Origin: an uncultured bacterium
GTDB lineage: Bacteria; Actinomycetota; Coriobacteriia; Coriobacteriales; Coriobacteriaceae
NCBI GenBank assembly: GCA_905214435.1
Contig: CAJMMA010000012.1
Coordinates: forward strand, 1 to 44,037
DNA length: 44,037 nt
Direction of reading: 5' to 3'
Shown: piece after piece, positions 1 through 10,145 of the stretch
Layout: each line of letters opens with the position of its first letter
Position numbering within the stretch: position 1 is the stretch's first letter
Notes under the pieces: generated by a model
What the model saw: the letters and a program-made list of their open reading frames with translations, nothing else
What the model was told of the DNA's origin: nothing
Database searches by the model: none
Program-made: the position numbers and the translations under genes

Positions 1-37
1 GCCCGATTTTGCCTCTTGACAATGTCCTGCTCATATT

Positions 38-93
38 AAAAGGAACGTCCCCAACTGCCGGCACTTAGGGACGTTCCTTTTGTGCCGGCAGTT
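38..93. repeat. Interleaved double inverted repeat (GGGACGTTCC type)
   Basis: Two inverted repeats are interleaved in the order A-B-A'-B'. Arm A (38-51, AAAAGGAACGTCCC) is the exact reverse complement of A' (68-81). Arm B (53-64, AACTGCCGGCAC) is the exact reverse complement of B' (82-93). The two hairpins are mutually exclusive unless they form a pseudoknot. It lies downstream of gltD. Related sequence recurs at 42848-42948. There is no clear T-tract for a plain terminator. Confidence 0.85.
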
Positions 94-140
94 AGGGACA
101 GCCCTTTCCGATTCGATTGTTGAGTATCTCCGTGACTACT

Positions 141-1622
<1,482 letters not shown>

Positions 1623-1627
1623 GGCAC

Positions 1628-4600
1628 TTACGCCTCCTTCTTGGTCGAAGCAACAGGGCTGGCAGCCACGGACGCAGCGCCCGCAGCACCGCCCGCAGCA
1701 TCGAAGCGAGCGAGATCCGCAGCGCTCGCGCGACCGGTCACGATGTCAAACGCCAGCTCCTCTGCCTGCGCATGCGTCTTGCCGACGGCCTCGGCGGCGG
1801 CGACAATCGCCAGTACACGCTCGTACTCGGTCGGAATGACCTTCACAAAGTGCTTGCTCATCGTCTCAAAGCTGTAGAGCAGCTTGATGCCGCGCGGACT
1901 CTGCGTCGCATCCACGTGCTCCTGGATGAGCTCGCGAATCTGCGCCAGCTCGCCGGCAGTCGGGGCCTTGAGCTCAACGCTCTCGTGGTTCACGCGGGCA
2001 TCGAGCGTGCCGTACTGGTCAAAGACGTAGGCCACGCCACCCGTCATACCGGCGGCGAAGTTCTGCCCGACCTCGCCCAGGATAAGCGCCAGACCGCCCG
2101 TCATGTACTCGCAGCCATGGTTGCCGCAGCCCTCGACCACCACGGTGGCACCGGAGTTGCGTACGCCAAAGCGCTGGCCGGCCAGGCCGTTAATGAAGCC
2201 GCGACCGCTCGTGGCGCCAAAGAACGCAACGTTGCCCACGATGATGTTTTCGTCGAACTTATAGGTCGCATGCGGGTTGGGGCGCACCGACACCTCGCCG
2301 CCCGAAAGGCCCTTGCCAAAGTAGTCGTTGGCGTCGCCGCACACGTTGAGCGTAATGCCGCGCGGCAGGAAGGCGCCAAAGCTCTGACCGGCCGATCCAT
2401 CGCAATCGATGGTGATGGAGCCGGCGGGCAGGCCCTCGGGATGCGCCTTGGTCACCGCGTTGCCCAGGATGGTGCCCACGCAGCGGTTGACGTTGGCGAT
2501 ATCGGCGCGGAAGCGAATCGGGCGCAGGTGCGCGCGAGCGTCGACCGTGTAAGGCACAAACAGCGTGGAGTCGAGCGTCTTGTCGAGCTCGCTGTCCGCA
2601 GCCATCTGGGGCAGGAAGTGACGGCCGTCGGCACCCGGGATGTGGGCACCGAACTCGCAGGTCGCGCTTGCCAGCACGGGCGACAGATCCAGCAGGTTAG
2701 CCTTGCGGTTGCCCGGGACCTCGATCTGGCGCAAGCACTCGGGATGGCCGACCATCTCGTCGACGGTGCGGAAGCCCAGGCTCGCCATGACCTCGCGCAG
2801 CTGCTCGGCAACAAAGAGCATAAAGTGCTCGACGTGCTCGGGCCTACCGCGGAAGCCGTGACGCAGGCGGCAGTTTTGCGTCGCGATGCCGGCCGGGCAG
2901 GTATCCTGCTGGCAGTCGCGCTGCATGAGGCAGCCCATCGAGATGAGCGGCATGGTCGCAAAGCCAAACTCCTCGGCGCCCAGCAGGCAGGCAACGGCGA
3001 CATCGGTACCGTCCATGAGCTTGCCGTCGGCCTCGAGCACCACGCGCGAGCGCAGACCGTTTTGCAGCAGCGTCTGTTGAGCCTCGGCAAGACCGAGCTC
3101 CAGCGGCAGACCGGCGTGCCAGATAGAGTCGCGCGCAGCGGCACCCGAGCCGCCGTTGTGGCCGCTGATCAAGATCTTGTCGGCAGCACCCTTGGCCACA
3201 CCGGTGGCGATGGTGCCGACGCCGGCCTCGCTGACCAGCTTGACCGACACGCGCGCGCCGGGGTTGGCGTTCTTAAGGTCGAAGATGAGCTCGGCCAGGT
3301 CCTCGATAGAGTAGATGTCGTGGTGCGGCGGAGGCGAGATCAGGCCGATGCCGGGCGTGGACTGACGGACCTCGGCAATCCAAGGGTAGACCTTCTTGCC
3401 GGGCAGGTGGCCGCCCTCGCCAGGCTTGGCGCCCTGGGCCATCTTAATCTGGATCTCGAAGGCGCTGCACAGATAGCGGCTCGTCACGCCAAAGCGCGCA
3501 CTTGCCACCTGCTTGATCGCGGAGTTCTTGGAGTCGCCGTTGGCCAGCGGGGTCTCGCGACGCGGGTCCTCGCCGCCCTCGCCCGAGTTAGAACGTCCAT
3601 GCAGGCGGTTCATGGCGATGGCCATGCACTCGTGCGCCTCTTTGCTGATGGAGCCGTACGACATGGCGCCGGTGTTAAAGCGGCGGACGATGTTGAGCGC
3701 GGGCTCGACCTCGTCGAGCGAAACCGGCGTGCGGCCGCTGGCATTAAAGTCGAGCAAGTCGCGCAGGCGCACGGCACGGCCGGTGCGGTGCAGACGAGCG
3801 CTGTACTCCTTAAAGGTGTCGTAGCTGTCCTCACGGCAGGCGGTCTGCAGCAGGTAGACGGTCTGAGGGTCGATCAGGTGATCCTCGCCGCCGAGCGGGC
3901 GCCACTTGGTCAGACCCAGCGTGGGCAGCTGATCGGGAGCCGGGCTCTTAAGGATGGCAAGCGCGGCGTCATAGCGCTCATTCTGCTCGCGCTCAACGTC
4001 CTCGACGCCCATACCGCCCACACGGCTCACCGTGCCGGCGAAGTACGCGTTGACGAACTCCGGCGTAAAGCCCACGGCCTCGAAGATCTGCGCAGAGTGG
4101 TAGCTCTGCACCGTGGAGATGCCCATCTTGGACATGATAGAGACGATGCCGGCCGTCGCGGCCTTGTTGTAGTTGGCGATGCCCTGCTCGGCCGTCACGT
4201 CCAGGTCGCCGTGTGCCGCCAAGTCGCGGATGCACGCATGCGCATTGTACGGATAGATGCCGCTCGCGGAGTAGCCCACCAGTGCCGCAAAGTCGTGCGG
4301 AGACGCGGCGTCGCCGCACTCCACCACAATATCGGCAAAGGTACGCACACCGGCGCGGATCAGGTGGTTGTGCACGCAGCCCACGGCAAGCAGTGACGGC
4401 ACGGGCACCTCGCCCGCAGCGGCACGGTCGCTCAGCACCACGATGTTCACGCCATCGCGAACCGCAGCCTCGACGTCTTCGGCAAGCTGCTTGAGCGCAG
4501 CCTGCAGCGCGCCCTCGCCGGCATCGCGGCGGTAGACGGCACGGAAACGACGGGTCTTAAAGCCAACACGGTCGATGGCACAAATGCGGTCGAACTCCTC

Positions 4601-6325
4601 CTCGCTCAGCAGCGGGCGCTCCAGACGCACCAGCTGGCAGGCCGTGCGGGAATCCTCGAGCAGGTTGCCGTGGTTGCCCAGGTAGAGCGTGGTCGAAGTT
4701 ACCATATGCTCGCGCAGGGCATCGATCGGCGGGTTCGTGACCTGGGCGAACAGCTGATAGAAGTAGTCAAAGAACGAGCGGGTCTTCTTTGACAGGCAGG
4801 CCAGCGGCGCGTCGATGCCCATCGAGGCGAGCGGGGCCTTGCCCTGCTGGGCCATGGGACGCACGACCTCGTCGACGTCATCCCAGTGATAGCCGAGCTT
4901 GGCCATGCGCACGGCCGAGGACACCTCGGCATCCTCGACGGGCGCGGGCGCGGCGGGCTCATCGAGCGCGTCGACGGTCAGCGTCTCCTCGGCAATCCAA
5001 TCACGGTAGGGCTTTTCCTTGGCGTAACGGGCGCGCAGCTCGTCGTTGTAGATCACGCGGCCGCGGGCAAAGTCGACCTCGAGCATCTGACCCGGTCCCA
5101 AGCAGCCGCTCGTCAGGATGTTCTCGGGGCGCACCTCGATGGTGCCCACCTCGCTCGCCAGCATAAAGCGGCCGTCGCGCGTCACGTAGTAGCGAGCCGG
5201 GCGCAGGCCGTTACGGTCGAGGGCGGCGCCCAGCGTGCGACCGTCGGTAAAGGCGATGGCCGCCGGGCCGTCCCACGGCTCCATGAGCATGGACTGGTAG
5301 GCGTCGTAGGCGCGGCGCTCCTCACTCAGGCTGTCGTTGTGGTCCCACGGCTCGGGCAGCAACATGGACGCGGCACGCGTGAGCGGGCGACCGTTCATGA
5401 CCAAGAATTCGAGCACGTTGTCCAGAATCGCGGAGTCGGAACCCTCGCGGTTGATGATGGGCATCACGCGCTCAAGATCGTGCTGCAGCACGGGGCTGTA
5501 CAGGTTGGGTTCGCGGGCGCGAATCCAGTTGACATTGCCCTTGAGGGTATTGATCTCGCCGTTGTGAATGATAAAGCGGTTGGGGTGCGCACGCTCCCAG
5601 CTGGGCGTGGTGTTGGTGGAGTAGCGCGAGTGGACGAGCGCAACGGCCGTCTTGACGGCGGCGTCGTTGAGATCGATGAAGAAGCGGCGCATCTGCGTGG
5701 CGACGAGCATGCCCTTGTACACGATAGTGCGCGAGCTCATGGAGCAGACGTAGAAGATCTTGTCGCGCAGGGCAAACTCGGCATCGGCCTTCTTCTCGAT
5801 AGTGCGGCGGCACACGTACAGGCGACGCTCGAAGGCATCGCCGGCGGGCGTGTCGTCGGGGCGGCCCAGGAAGGCCTGCAGGATGGTGGGCATGCAGGCA
5901 CGCGCCGTCTCGCCCAGGTCGTGCGGATCGACCGGCACCTCACGCCAAAAGAGCAGCGGCACGCCGGCCTCGGCGCAACCCTCCTCAAACACGCGGCGGG
6001 CATCCTCTACGCCCTTGTCATCCTGCGGAAAGAACAGCATGGCCACACAATAGTCGCCCTCTGTCGGCAGAATCTGGCCGCACTTTTGAGCCTCTTTACG
6101 GAAAAAGTGATGCGGAACCTGGAACAGGATGCCAGCGCCATCGCCGGTGTTCTTTTCGAGTCCCGTGCCGCCGCGGTGCTCCAAGTTGACCAGAATGGAC
6201 AGCGCGTCGTCCAGAATCTGGTGATGGCGCTCGCCGTTGATATCGGCAAGCGCGCCGATGCCACATGCATCGTGGTCGAATTCGGGGCGATAAAGGCCCT
6301 GCTGCTGAGCGGAATCTGCCTGCAT
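1628..6325 (-). CDS. gltB: Glutamate synthase, large subunit
   Basis: This subunit converts glutamine and 2-oxoglutarate to two glutamates. The 1565-residue protein has the standard order: N-terminal class II glutamine amidotransferase (about 21-430), central domain, FMN-binding synthase domain and C-terminal GXGXG beta-helix. The catalytic cysteine is C21 (DACGIGALAD), so a propeptide of about 20 residues must be removed to expose it, as is usual for bacterial GltB. The 3Fe-4S cysteines are visible around residues 1128-1145 (MGCLMQRDCQQDTCPAGI). The ATG at 6325 is preceded by GGGAGGA, which supports this start. It is the first gene of gltB-gltD. A GTTTCGAAAC palindrome lies upstream at 6406-6415, but I cannot name a confident promoter. 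Confidence 0.96.
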   Translation of the reverse strand: MQADSAQQQGLYRPEFDHDACGIGALADINGERHHQILDDALSILVNLEHRGGTGLEKNTGDGAGILFQVPHHFFRKEAQKCGQILPTEGDYCVAMLFFPQDDKGVEDARRVFEEGCAEAGVPLLFWREVPVDPHDLGETARACMPTILQAFLGRPDDTPAGDAFERRLYVCRRTIEKKADAEFALRDKIFYVCSMSSRTIVYKGMLVATQMRRFFIDLNDAAVKTAVALVHSRYSTNTTPSWERAHPNRFIIHNGEINTLKGNVNWIRAREPNLYSPVLQHDLERVMPIINREGSDSAILDNVLEFLVMNGRPLTRAASMLLPEPWDHNDSLSEERRAYDAYQSMLMEPWDGPAAIAFTDGRTLGAALDRNGLRPARYYVTRDGRFMLASEVGTIEVRPENILTSGCLGPGQMLEVDFARGRVIYNDELRARYAKEKPYRDWIAEETLTVDALDEPAAPAPVEDAEVSSAVRMAKLGYHWDDVDEVVRPMAQQGKAPLASMGIDAPLACLSKKTRSFFDYFYQLFAQVTNPPIDALREHMVTSTTLYLGNHGNLLEDSRTACQLVRLERPLLSEEEFDRICAIDRVGFKTRRFRAVYRRDAGEGALQAALKQLAEDVEAAVRDGVNIVVLSDRAAAGEVPVPSLLAVGCVHNHLIRAGVRTFADIVVECGDAASPHDFAALVGYSASGIYPYNAHACIRDLAAHGDLDVTAEQGIANYNKAATAGIVSIMSKMGISTVQSYHSAQIFEAVGFTPEFVNAYFAGTVSRVGGMGVEDVEREQNERYDAALAILKSPAPDQLPTLGLTKWRPLGGEDHLIDPQTVYLLQTACREDSYDTFKEYSARLHRTGRAVRLRDLLDFNASGRTPVSLDEVEPALNIVRRFNTGAMSYGSISKEAHECMAIAMNRLHGRSNSGEGGEDPRRETPLANGDSKNSAIKQVASARFGVTSRYLCSAFEIQIKMAQGAKPGEGGHLPGKKVYPWIAEVRQSTPGIGLISPPPHHDIYSIEDLAELIFDLKNANPGARVSVKLVSEAGVGTIATGVAKGAADKILISGHNGGSGAAARDSIWHAGLPLELGLAEAQQTLLQNGLRSRVVLEADGKLMDGTDVAVACLLGAEEFGFATMPLISMGCLMQRDCQQDTCPAGIATQNCRLRHGFRGRPEHVEHFMLFVAEQLREVMASLGFRTVDEMVGHPECLRQIEVPGNRKANLLDLSPVLASATCEFGAHIPGADGRHFLPQMAADSELDKTLDSTLFVPYTVDARAHLRPIRFRADIANVNRCVGTILGNAVTKAHPEGLPAGSITIDCDGSAGQSFGAFLPRGITLNVCGDANDYFGKGLSGGEVSVRPNPHATYKFDENIIVGNVAFFGATSGRGFINGLAGQRFGVRNSGATVVVEGCGNHGCEYMTGGLALILGEVGQNFAAGMTGGVAYVFDQYGTLDARVNHESVELKAPTAGELAQIRELIQEHVDATQSPRGIKLLYSFETMSKHFVKVIPTEYERVLAIVAAAEAVGKTHAQAEELAFDIVTGRASAADLARFDAAGGAAGAASVAASPVASTKKEA

Positions 6326-6510
6326 CGCGATCCTCCCCTAGATATTTAGACAGTCAGTTGAATAGGCATACTAGGAGCATCGCCGACCCGTTGTGTTTCC
6401 CACCCGTTTCGAAACAATCGCGTAACGCACGCCCTACGAGTGGACACCGCCGACCTCAAGGGCGACAACATAGGCCCCAAGTTCGGCCTGTTAGCTCACC
6501 ACTTCAAACA

Positions 6511-6645
6511 TCTCAATCTGTAACATGAAGGGCCGGTTTTGGCGGTCAGCTGTTACAGATCGAGATTTTCCATAGGACCATTTCTTCCTGTCTTGATCTG
6601 TAACACCTAGGCCCAATTTCCATCCCTAGTTGTTACAGATCGAGA
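6511..6645. repeat. 135-bp palindromic doublet, copy 1
   Basis: Two 55-bp hairpins stand 80 bp apart, start to start. The first has TCTCAATCTGTAACA (6511-6525) and TGTTACAGATCGAGA (6551-6565). The second has TCTTGATCTGTAACA (6591-6605) and TGTTACAGATCGAGA (6631-6645). The same doublet, with identical spacing, recurs at 8920-9054. It fills most of the gltB-gpmA intergenic region; apart from the gpmA promoter I see nothing else there. Confidence 0.9.
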
Positions 6646-6704
6646 CATTTCGGCAGCCCCCCCTTCACCATCCCATTCAAATACAACAATTTTGTTAGTC
6701 TTGG

Positions 6705-6733
6705 TTAACTTTTAAGCCTAAAACGGGTATCCT
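6705..6733 (+). promoter_or_regulatory. Candidate promoter of gpmA
   Basis: A -35-like TTAACT (6705-6710) and a -10-like TATCCT (6728-6733) are separated by 17 bp, in the AT-rich stretch directly upstream of gpmA. The match is moderate and has no experimental support. Confidence 0.45.
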
Positions 6734-6785
6734 TTGCGGCGTCAAGCAAACGGCACGCACACCGTGCCAGATCAAGGAGGCCCCT

Positions 6786-7559
6786 ATGGCGCACCAAGCA
6801 GACCAGCAGACGATGCAACTCGTCCTTATCCGTCACGGAGAGTCCGAGTGGAACAAACTCAACCTGTTCACCGGCTGGACCGATGTCGAGCTCACCGACA
6901 CGAGCCGCGAAGAGGCGGCGGCAGGCGGCCGCGCCCTCAAAGAAGCCGGTTTCGACTTTGACGTCTGCTACACTTCGCGCCTCAAGCGCGCGATCCACAC
7001 CCTCAACATCGTGCTCGGCCAAATGGATCGCGAGTGGTTGCCCGTCATCAAATCCTGGAAGCTCAACGAGCGCCACTACGGAGCGTTGCAGGGTCTCAAC
7101 AAGGCCGATGCCGCAGCGGAGCACGGCGACGAGCAGGTGCTCATCTGGCGCCGCTCCTTCGATGTCTGCCCGCCGGCACTCGAGCCGGACGACGCGCGCG
7201 ATTCCCACACCCAGGCGCAATACCGTGATGTCGCGCCCGATCAGCTGCCCTATACCGAGTGCCTCAAGGACACGATCGCCCGCGCCTGGCCTTATTTCGA
7301 AGACGAGATTCGCCCCCAGATGCTCGCCGGCAAGCGCGTACTCATCGCCGCACACGGCAACTCCCTGCGCTCACTCGTCATGAAGCTCGAGCACCTCACG
7401 CCCGAGGAGATCCTCAAGGTCAACATCCCCACCGGCGTGCCGCTCGTCTACACCTTCGACACCGATTTCAACGTCCTCGACAAGCGCTACATCGGCGACC
7501 CGGCGACCATCGCCGCCAAGATCGACGCCGTGGCCAATCAGGGCAAAGCGCACAAGTAG
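6786..7559 (+). CDS. gpmA: 2,3-bisphosphoglycerate-dependent phosphoglycerate mutase
   Basis: It interconverts 3- and 2-phosphoglycerate in glycolysis. The 257-residue protein carries the phosphohistidine motif LIRHGESEWN near the N-terminus, followed by NLFTGWTDVELT, and the second catalytic histidine in AAHGNSLRSL, as in the dPGM histidine phosphatase family. The start at 6786 has AAGGAGG at 6774-6780. A later ATG at 6813 would give the common MQLVLIRHG start but has no better ribosome site, so a short N-terminal extension is likely. The gene is read in the same direction as the Nramp transporter after a 75-nt gap. Both are enclosed by the two 135-bp doublets. Confidence 0.96.
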   Translation: MAHQADQQTMQLVLIRHGESEWNKLNLFTGWTDVELTDTSREEAAAGGRALKEAGFDFDVCYTSRLKRAIHTLNIVLGQMDREWLPVIKSWKLNERHYGALQGLNKADAAAEHGDEQVLIWRRSFDVCPPALEPDDARDSHTQAQYRDVAPDQLPYTECLKDTIARAWPYFEDEIRPQMLAGKRVLIAAHGNSLRSLVMKLEHLTPEEILKVNIPTGVPLVYTFDTDFNVLDKRYIGDPATIAAKIDAVANQGKAHK

Positions 7560-7634
7560 CCCCAACCCAAATCCGACGCTTGGCGCCGCACGACCCAGAT
7601 GCGACGTCACGCCGCCCATACACAGGAGCGCACC

Positions 7635-8891
7635 ATGCTCAACCATCTCAAACAACGCTTTGGCTCCCGGCGCACCGGTGGTCACGGAGGCCTAGACATT
7701 GCGCGGCATATCGGCCCCGGGCTGCTCGTGACCGTCGGCTTTATCGACCCGGGCAACTGGGCCTCCAATATGGCCGCGGGCTCGCAGTTTGGCTACGCGC
7801 TGCTGTGGATCGTCACGCTGTCCACGATTATGCTCATCGTGCTGCAGCACAACGCGGCGCACCTGGGTATCGCCACGGGCGCCTGCCTTGCCGAGGCCAC
7901 GACACGTTACCTCCCCCGCTTCGTCGGGCGTACGGTGCTCGCCAGCGCCTATCTCGCGACCATCGCCACCGCCATGGCCGAAGTCCTGGGCGGCGCGATT
8001 GCCCTTCAAATGCTCTTTGGGCTGCCCGTGCGCGCGGGCTGCGTCATCGTGGCGGCAGTATCGATGGCGATGCTCATGACGAACTCCTACAAGCATGCCG
8101 AACGCTGGATCATCGCCTTCGTAGGCGTGGTAGGACTCTCGTTTTTGGCCGAGCTTGCACTAGTCAAGGTCGACTGGCCGCAAGCCGCCGCAAGCTGGAT
8201 CACGCCCAGTATGCCCACTGGCTCTGCCGCGATTATCGTGAGTGTCCTGGGTGCGGTCGTTATGCCACACAACCTTTTTCTGCACTCCGAGGTCATCCAA
8301 TCCATGCACTTCGAAGGCCAAGGCGAGCAGGTTATCGAAGAACGTCTGCGCTACGAGCTCTTTGACACGCTCTTTTCGATGGGCGTGGGTTGGGCAATCA
8401 ACTCGGCAATGGTCATCCTGGCCGCAACGACCTTCTTTGCGCACGGCATGGTCGTAGACGACCTCGCCGTCGCAGCGGCCACGCTCTCCCCCATTCTGGG
8501 CCCGGCGAGCTCGACCATCTTTGCGGTAGCGCTGCTGTTCGCGGGACTATCGAGTAGCGTGACGGCGGGTATGGCGGCGGGCACCATCACCGCGGGCATG
8601 TTCGACGAGGAATACGACATACACGACCGACATTCCTCGATCGGGGTGGCGGCCTGTTTCGTCGGCGCAGTGACGGCGTGCCTGGTCGTCCCAAATCCTT
8701 TTGAAGGTCTCATCTGGAGTCAGGCACTGTTATCGCTTCAGCTGCCGATTACGGTCTTTGTGCTCATACGGCTCACCAGTTCACCCCACGTCATGGGCAA
8801 ATACGCCAACTCGCGCCCACTCAACGCGCTGCTTGTAGGGATCGGTGCCATCGTGACGATTCTAGATGTCGTGTTGTTGACAGGGATGTAA
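7635..8891 (+). CDS. mntH: Nramp-family divalent metal transporter (MntH-like)
   Basis: This is an inner-membrane, proton-coupled importer of Mn2+ and possibly Fe2+. The 418-residue protein has about eleven hydrophobic segments. Both metal-site motifs of the Nramp family are intact: DPGN at residues 38-41 in TM1 and MPH at 210-212 (VMPHNLFLHS) in TM6. I chose ATG 7635 because AGGAG sits about 8 nt upstream; an ATG at 7599 in frame lacks a good ribosome site. The gene lies 75 nt after gpmA and may be co-transcribed with it. gpmA-type phosphoglycerate mutases use no metal, so the pairing is not an obvious functional one. No terminator is clear downstream except the palindromic doublet at 8920-9054. 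Mn2+ preference over Fe2+ cannot be decided from sequence. Confidence 0.93.
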   Translation: MLNHLKQRFGSRRTGGHGGLDIARHIGPGLLVTVGFIDPGNWASNMAAGSQFGYALLWIVTLSTIMLIVLQHNAAHLGIATGACLAEATTRYLPRFVGRTVLASAYLATIATAMAEVLGGAIALQMLFGLPVRAGCVIVAAVSMAMLMTNSYKHAERWIIAFVGVVGLSFLAELALVKVDWPQAAASWITPSMPTGSAAIIVSVLGAVVMPHNLFLHSEVIQSMHFEGQGEQVIEERLRYELFDTLFSMGVGWAINSAMVILAATTFFAHGMVVDDLAVAAATLSPILGPASSTIFAVALLFAGLSSSVTAGMAAGTITAGMFDEEYDIHDRHSSIGVAACFVGAVTACLVVPNPFEGLIWSQALLSLQLPITVFVLIRLTSSPHVMGKYANSRPLNALLVGIGAIVTILDVVLLTGM

Positions 8892-8919
8892 TGGGACGGG
8901 GCACCTACCCAGGCAAACG

Positions 8920-9054
8920 TCTCGATCTGTAACAGGAAGACCCGTTTCGAGCCGTTAGATGTTACAGATCGAGATCATTCCGAGGGACAGCTCCGTTTGT
9001 CTCAATCTGTAACAAGTGGACCCAATTTCCACCGTTAGATGTTACAGATTGAGA
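8920..9054. repeat. 135-bp palindromic doublet, copy 2
   Basis: Two hairpins stand 80 bp apart, exactly as at 6511-6645. Hairpin 1 has arms TCTCGATCTGTAACA (8920-8934) and TGTTACAGATCGAGA (8960-8974). Hairpin 2 has TCTCAATCTGTAACA (9000-9014) and TGTTACAGATTGAGA (9040-9054). The G/C pair in one arm set is an A/T pair in the other, so base pairing is conserved. Confidence 0.9.
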
Positions 9055-9121
9055 CAAAAGGTCGGCCGGACTCACAACAGACAGGATCGGCCAACAGCAA
9101 CCGTGATCCCTTGGGGGCGGA

Positions 9122-9160
9122 GGAAAAGGGTCCCGGCCGGGATATCCGACCGGGACCCTT
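9122..9160 (-). terminator. Rho-independent terminator after the rubredoxin gene
   Basis: A perfect 11-bp stem (AAGGGTCCCGG 9126-9136 and CCGGGACCCTT 9150-9160) is followed, on the minus strand, by a short T-rich run. It lies about 40 nt after the rubredoxin stop. Confidence 0.75.
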
Positions 9161-9200
9161 GGACAGAGCTATGTGTTGCCGTGAGCCGCGTGCCGACGAG

Positions 9201-9344
9201 CTACTCCTCGACGAGCTCAAACTGATCGGGACCGACGCCGCAGACCGGGCACACGTAGTCCTCGGGCAGCTCGGGCGTGTCGACCTCAACCTCGTAGCCA
9301 CAAACGATGCACACGAACTTATACGTCTTCTTCTCCTCAGCCAT
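9201..9344 (-). CDS. Rubredoxin
   Basis: This is a small cytoplasmic one-electron carrier with an Fe(Cys)4 site. The 47-residue protein has both cysteine knuckles, CIVCGYEV and CPVCGVGP, which supply the four iron ligands, and an acidic C-terminus. It is slightly shorter than the usual 52-55 residues. I start at ATG 9344 (MAEEKKTYK) because GAGGAG stands 6 nt upstream; a longer reading frame lacks a ribosome site. It follows the flavin reductase gene by 89 nt but has its own promoter-like sequence. Likely partners are the neighbouring flavin reductase and oxygen- or NO-reducing flavodiiron proteins, or rubrerythrin, none of which is in the window. Confidence 0.93.
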   Translation of the reverse strand: MAEEKKTYKFVCIVCGYEVEVDTPELPEDYVCPVCGVGPDQFELVEE

Positions 9345-9388
9345 GATGTTCTCCTCTCGAACGCGACTGGTGATGTACTTCATCTATT

Positions 9389-9416
9389 AGTATAGATTCT
9401 CAATAATATAATGCAA
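9389..9416 (-). promoter_or_regulatory. Candidate promoter of the rubredoxin gene
   Basis: Reading the minus strand, TTGCAT (plus-strand 9411-9416) and TATACT (9389-9394) are 16 bp apart in a very AT-rich gap. This is a good sigma-70-type match about 45 nt upstream of the rubredoxin ATG. Confidence 0.6.
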
Positions 9417-9433
9417 GTATTTTTAAAACATTT

Positions 9434-9937
9434 CTAGCCTTGATACGAGGACGCCTTCGGAGGCGTCTTGCCCTTCAGGACCTTATGGTAGTAATCGTAG
9501 GTGAGCGGCGTCTCGTCGCTCAGGCGCTCGGCATCCTCGACCTCGCCGATAAACAGTAGATGCGTGCCCACATCCACAGTGTCGATCAAACGGCAGCTAA
9601 ACAGGGCCGTCGCGTGCTCGGGCACATAGGGCATGCCCAGAGCCGTCTCGCGGGTCTCGTATTTGGCAAACTTGTCATAATCGCTGCTGGTGCGGAACCC
9701 AAAGTTGCCGATGTAGAGCATGTCGGCGGTCTGATCGATCACGGTCAGCGCGAACGCTTTGGCCGATGCGATGACGCTCGAGGTGACGTTGTCCTTGTTC
9801 ACGGCAACCGAAATGCGCGGCGGCATGGACGTCACCTGCACCGCTGTGTTGATGACGCAGCCGGCGCGCAGCCCGTCTGCCGCGGCGCTCACCACGTACA
9901 GGCCGCTCGGCATGGTAAAGAACGCAGTTTTGTCCAT
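9434..9937 (-). CDS. Flavin reductase-like FMN-binding protein
   Basis: The 167-residue protein belongs to the FMN-binding flavin reductase fold (split barrel). Its N-terminal MPSGLYVVSA, the AVQVTSMPPRISVAV segment and ALTVID are typical of members that accompany rubredoxin. The start at ATG 9937 (MDKTAFFTM) has GGGAGTG about 6 nt upstream; an upstream in-frame start would add an unsupported leader. It is followed on the same strand by rubredoxin. High-molecular-weight rubredoxins such as Moorella Hrb fuse exactly these two domains, so the pair may act as a two-gene NAD(P)H:rubredoxin oxidoreductase in oxygen or NO defence. That role is inferred from gene order. Confidence 0.83.
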   Translation of the reverse strand: MDKTAFFTMPSGLYVVSAAADGLRAGCVINTAVQVTSMPPRISVAVNKDNVTSSVIASAKAFALTVIDQTADMLYIGNFGFRTSSDYDKFAKYETRETALGMPYVPEHATALFSCRLIDTVDVGTHLLFIGEVEDAERLSDETPLTYDYYHKVLKGKTPPKASSYQG

Positions 9938-10066
9938 AACGATCACTCCCCTAGCTCGGGTTGGAACCTCATGGATGTATGTACCCACAAAAAAGGCGGC
10001 GCCCACAACGGACACCACCTTTGAGACATATGTGTCAAAACAGTATAAGCAAGATGAGACGCCCGC

Positions 10067-10133
10067 AGTTGCGGTGGAATAAGGACTGAATAGCCCCTCA
10101 AACAGGCAAAACAGTCCGTATTCCACCGCAACT
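10067..10133. repeat. 67-bp hairpin repeat (TTGCGGTG family), copy 1
   Basis: Long imperfect inverted arms begin AGTTGCGGTGGAAT at 10067 and end ATTCCACCGCAACT at 10133. Related copies of the same length or nearly so lie at 23286-23350 and 24146-24212. This copy stands between smpB and the flavin reductase gene. Confidence 0.88.
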
Positions 10134-10145
10134 TATACAGAACGC

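Noticed and set aside
6511..9054. CRISPR array from repeated 15-bp arms
   Set aside because: Repeats are inverted pairs in two separate loci, not direct repeats with unique spacers, and no cas gene is present.
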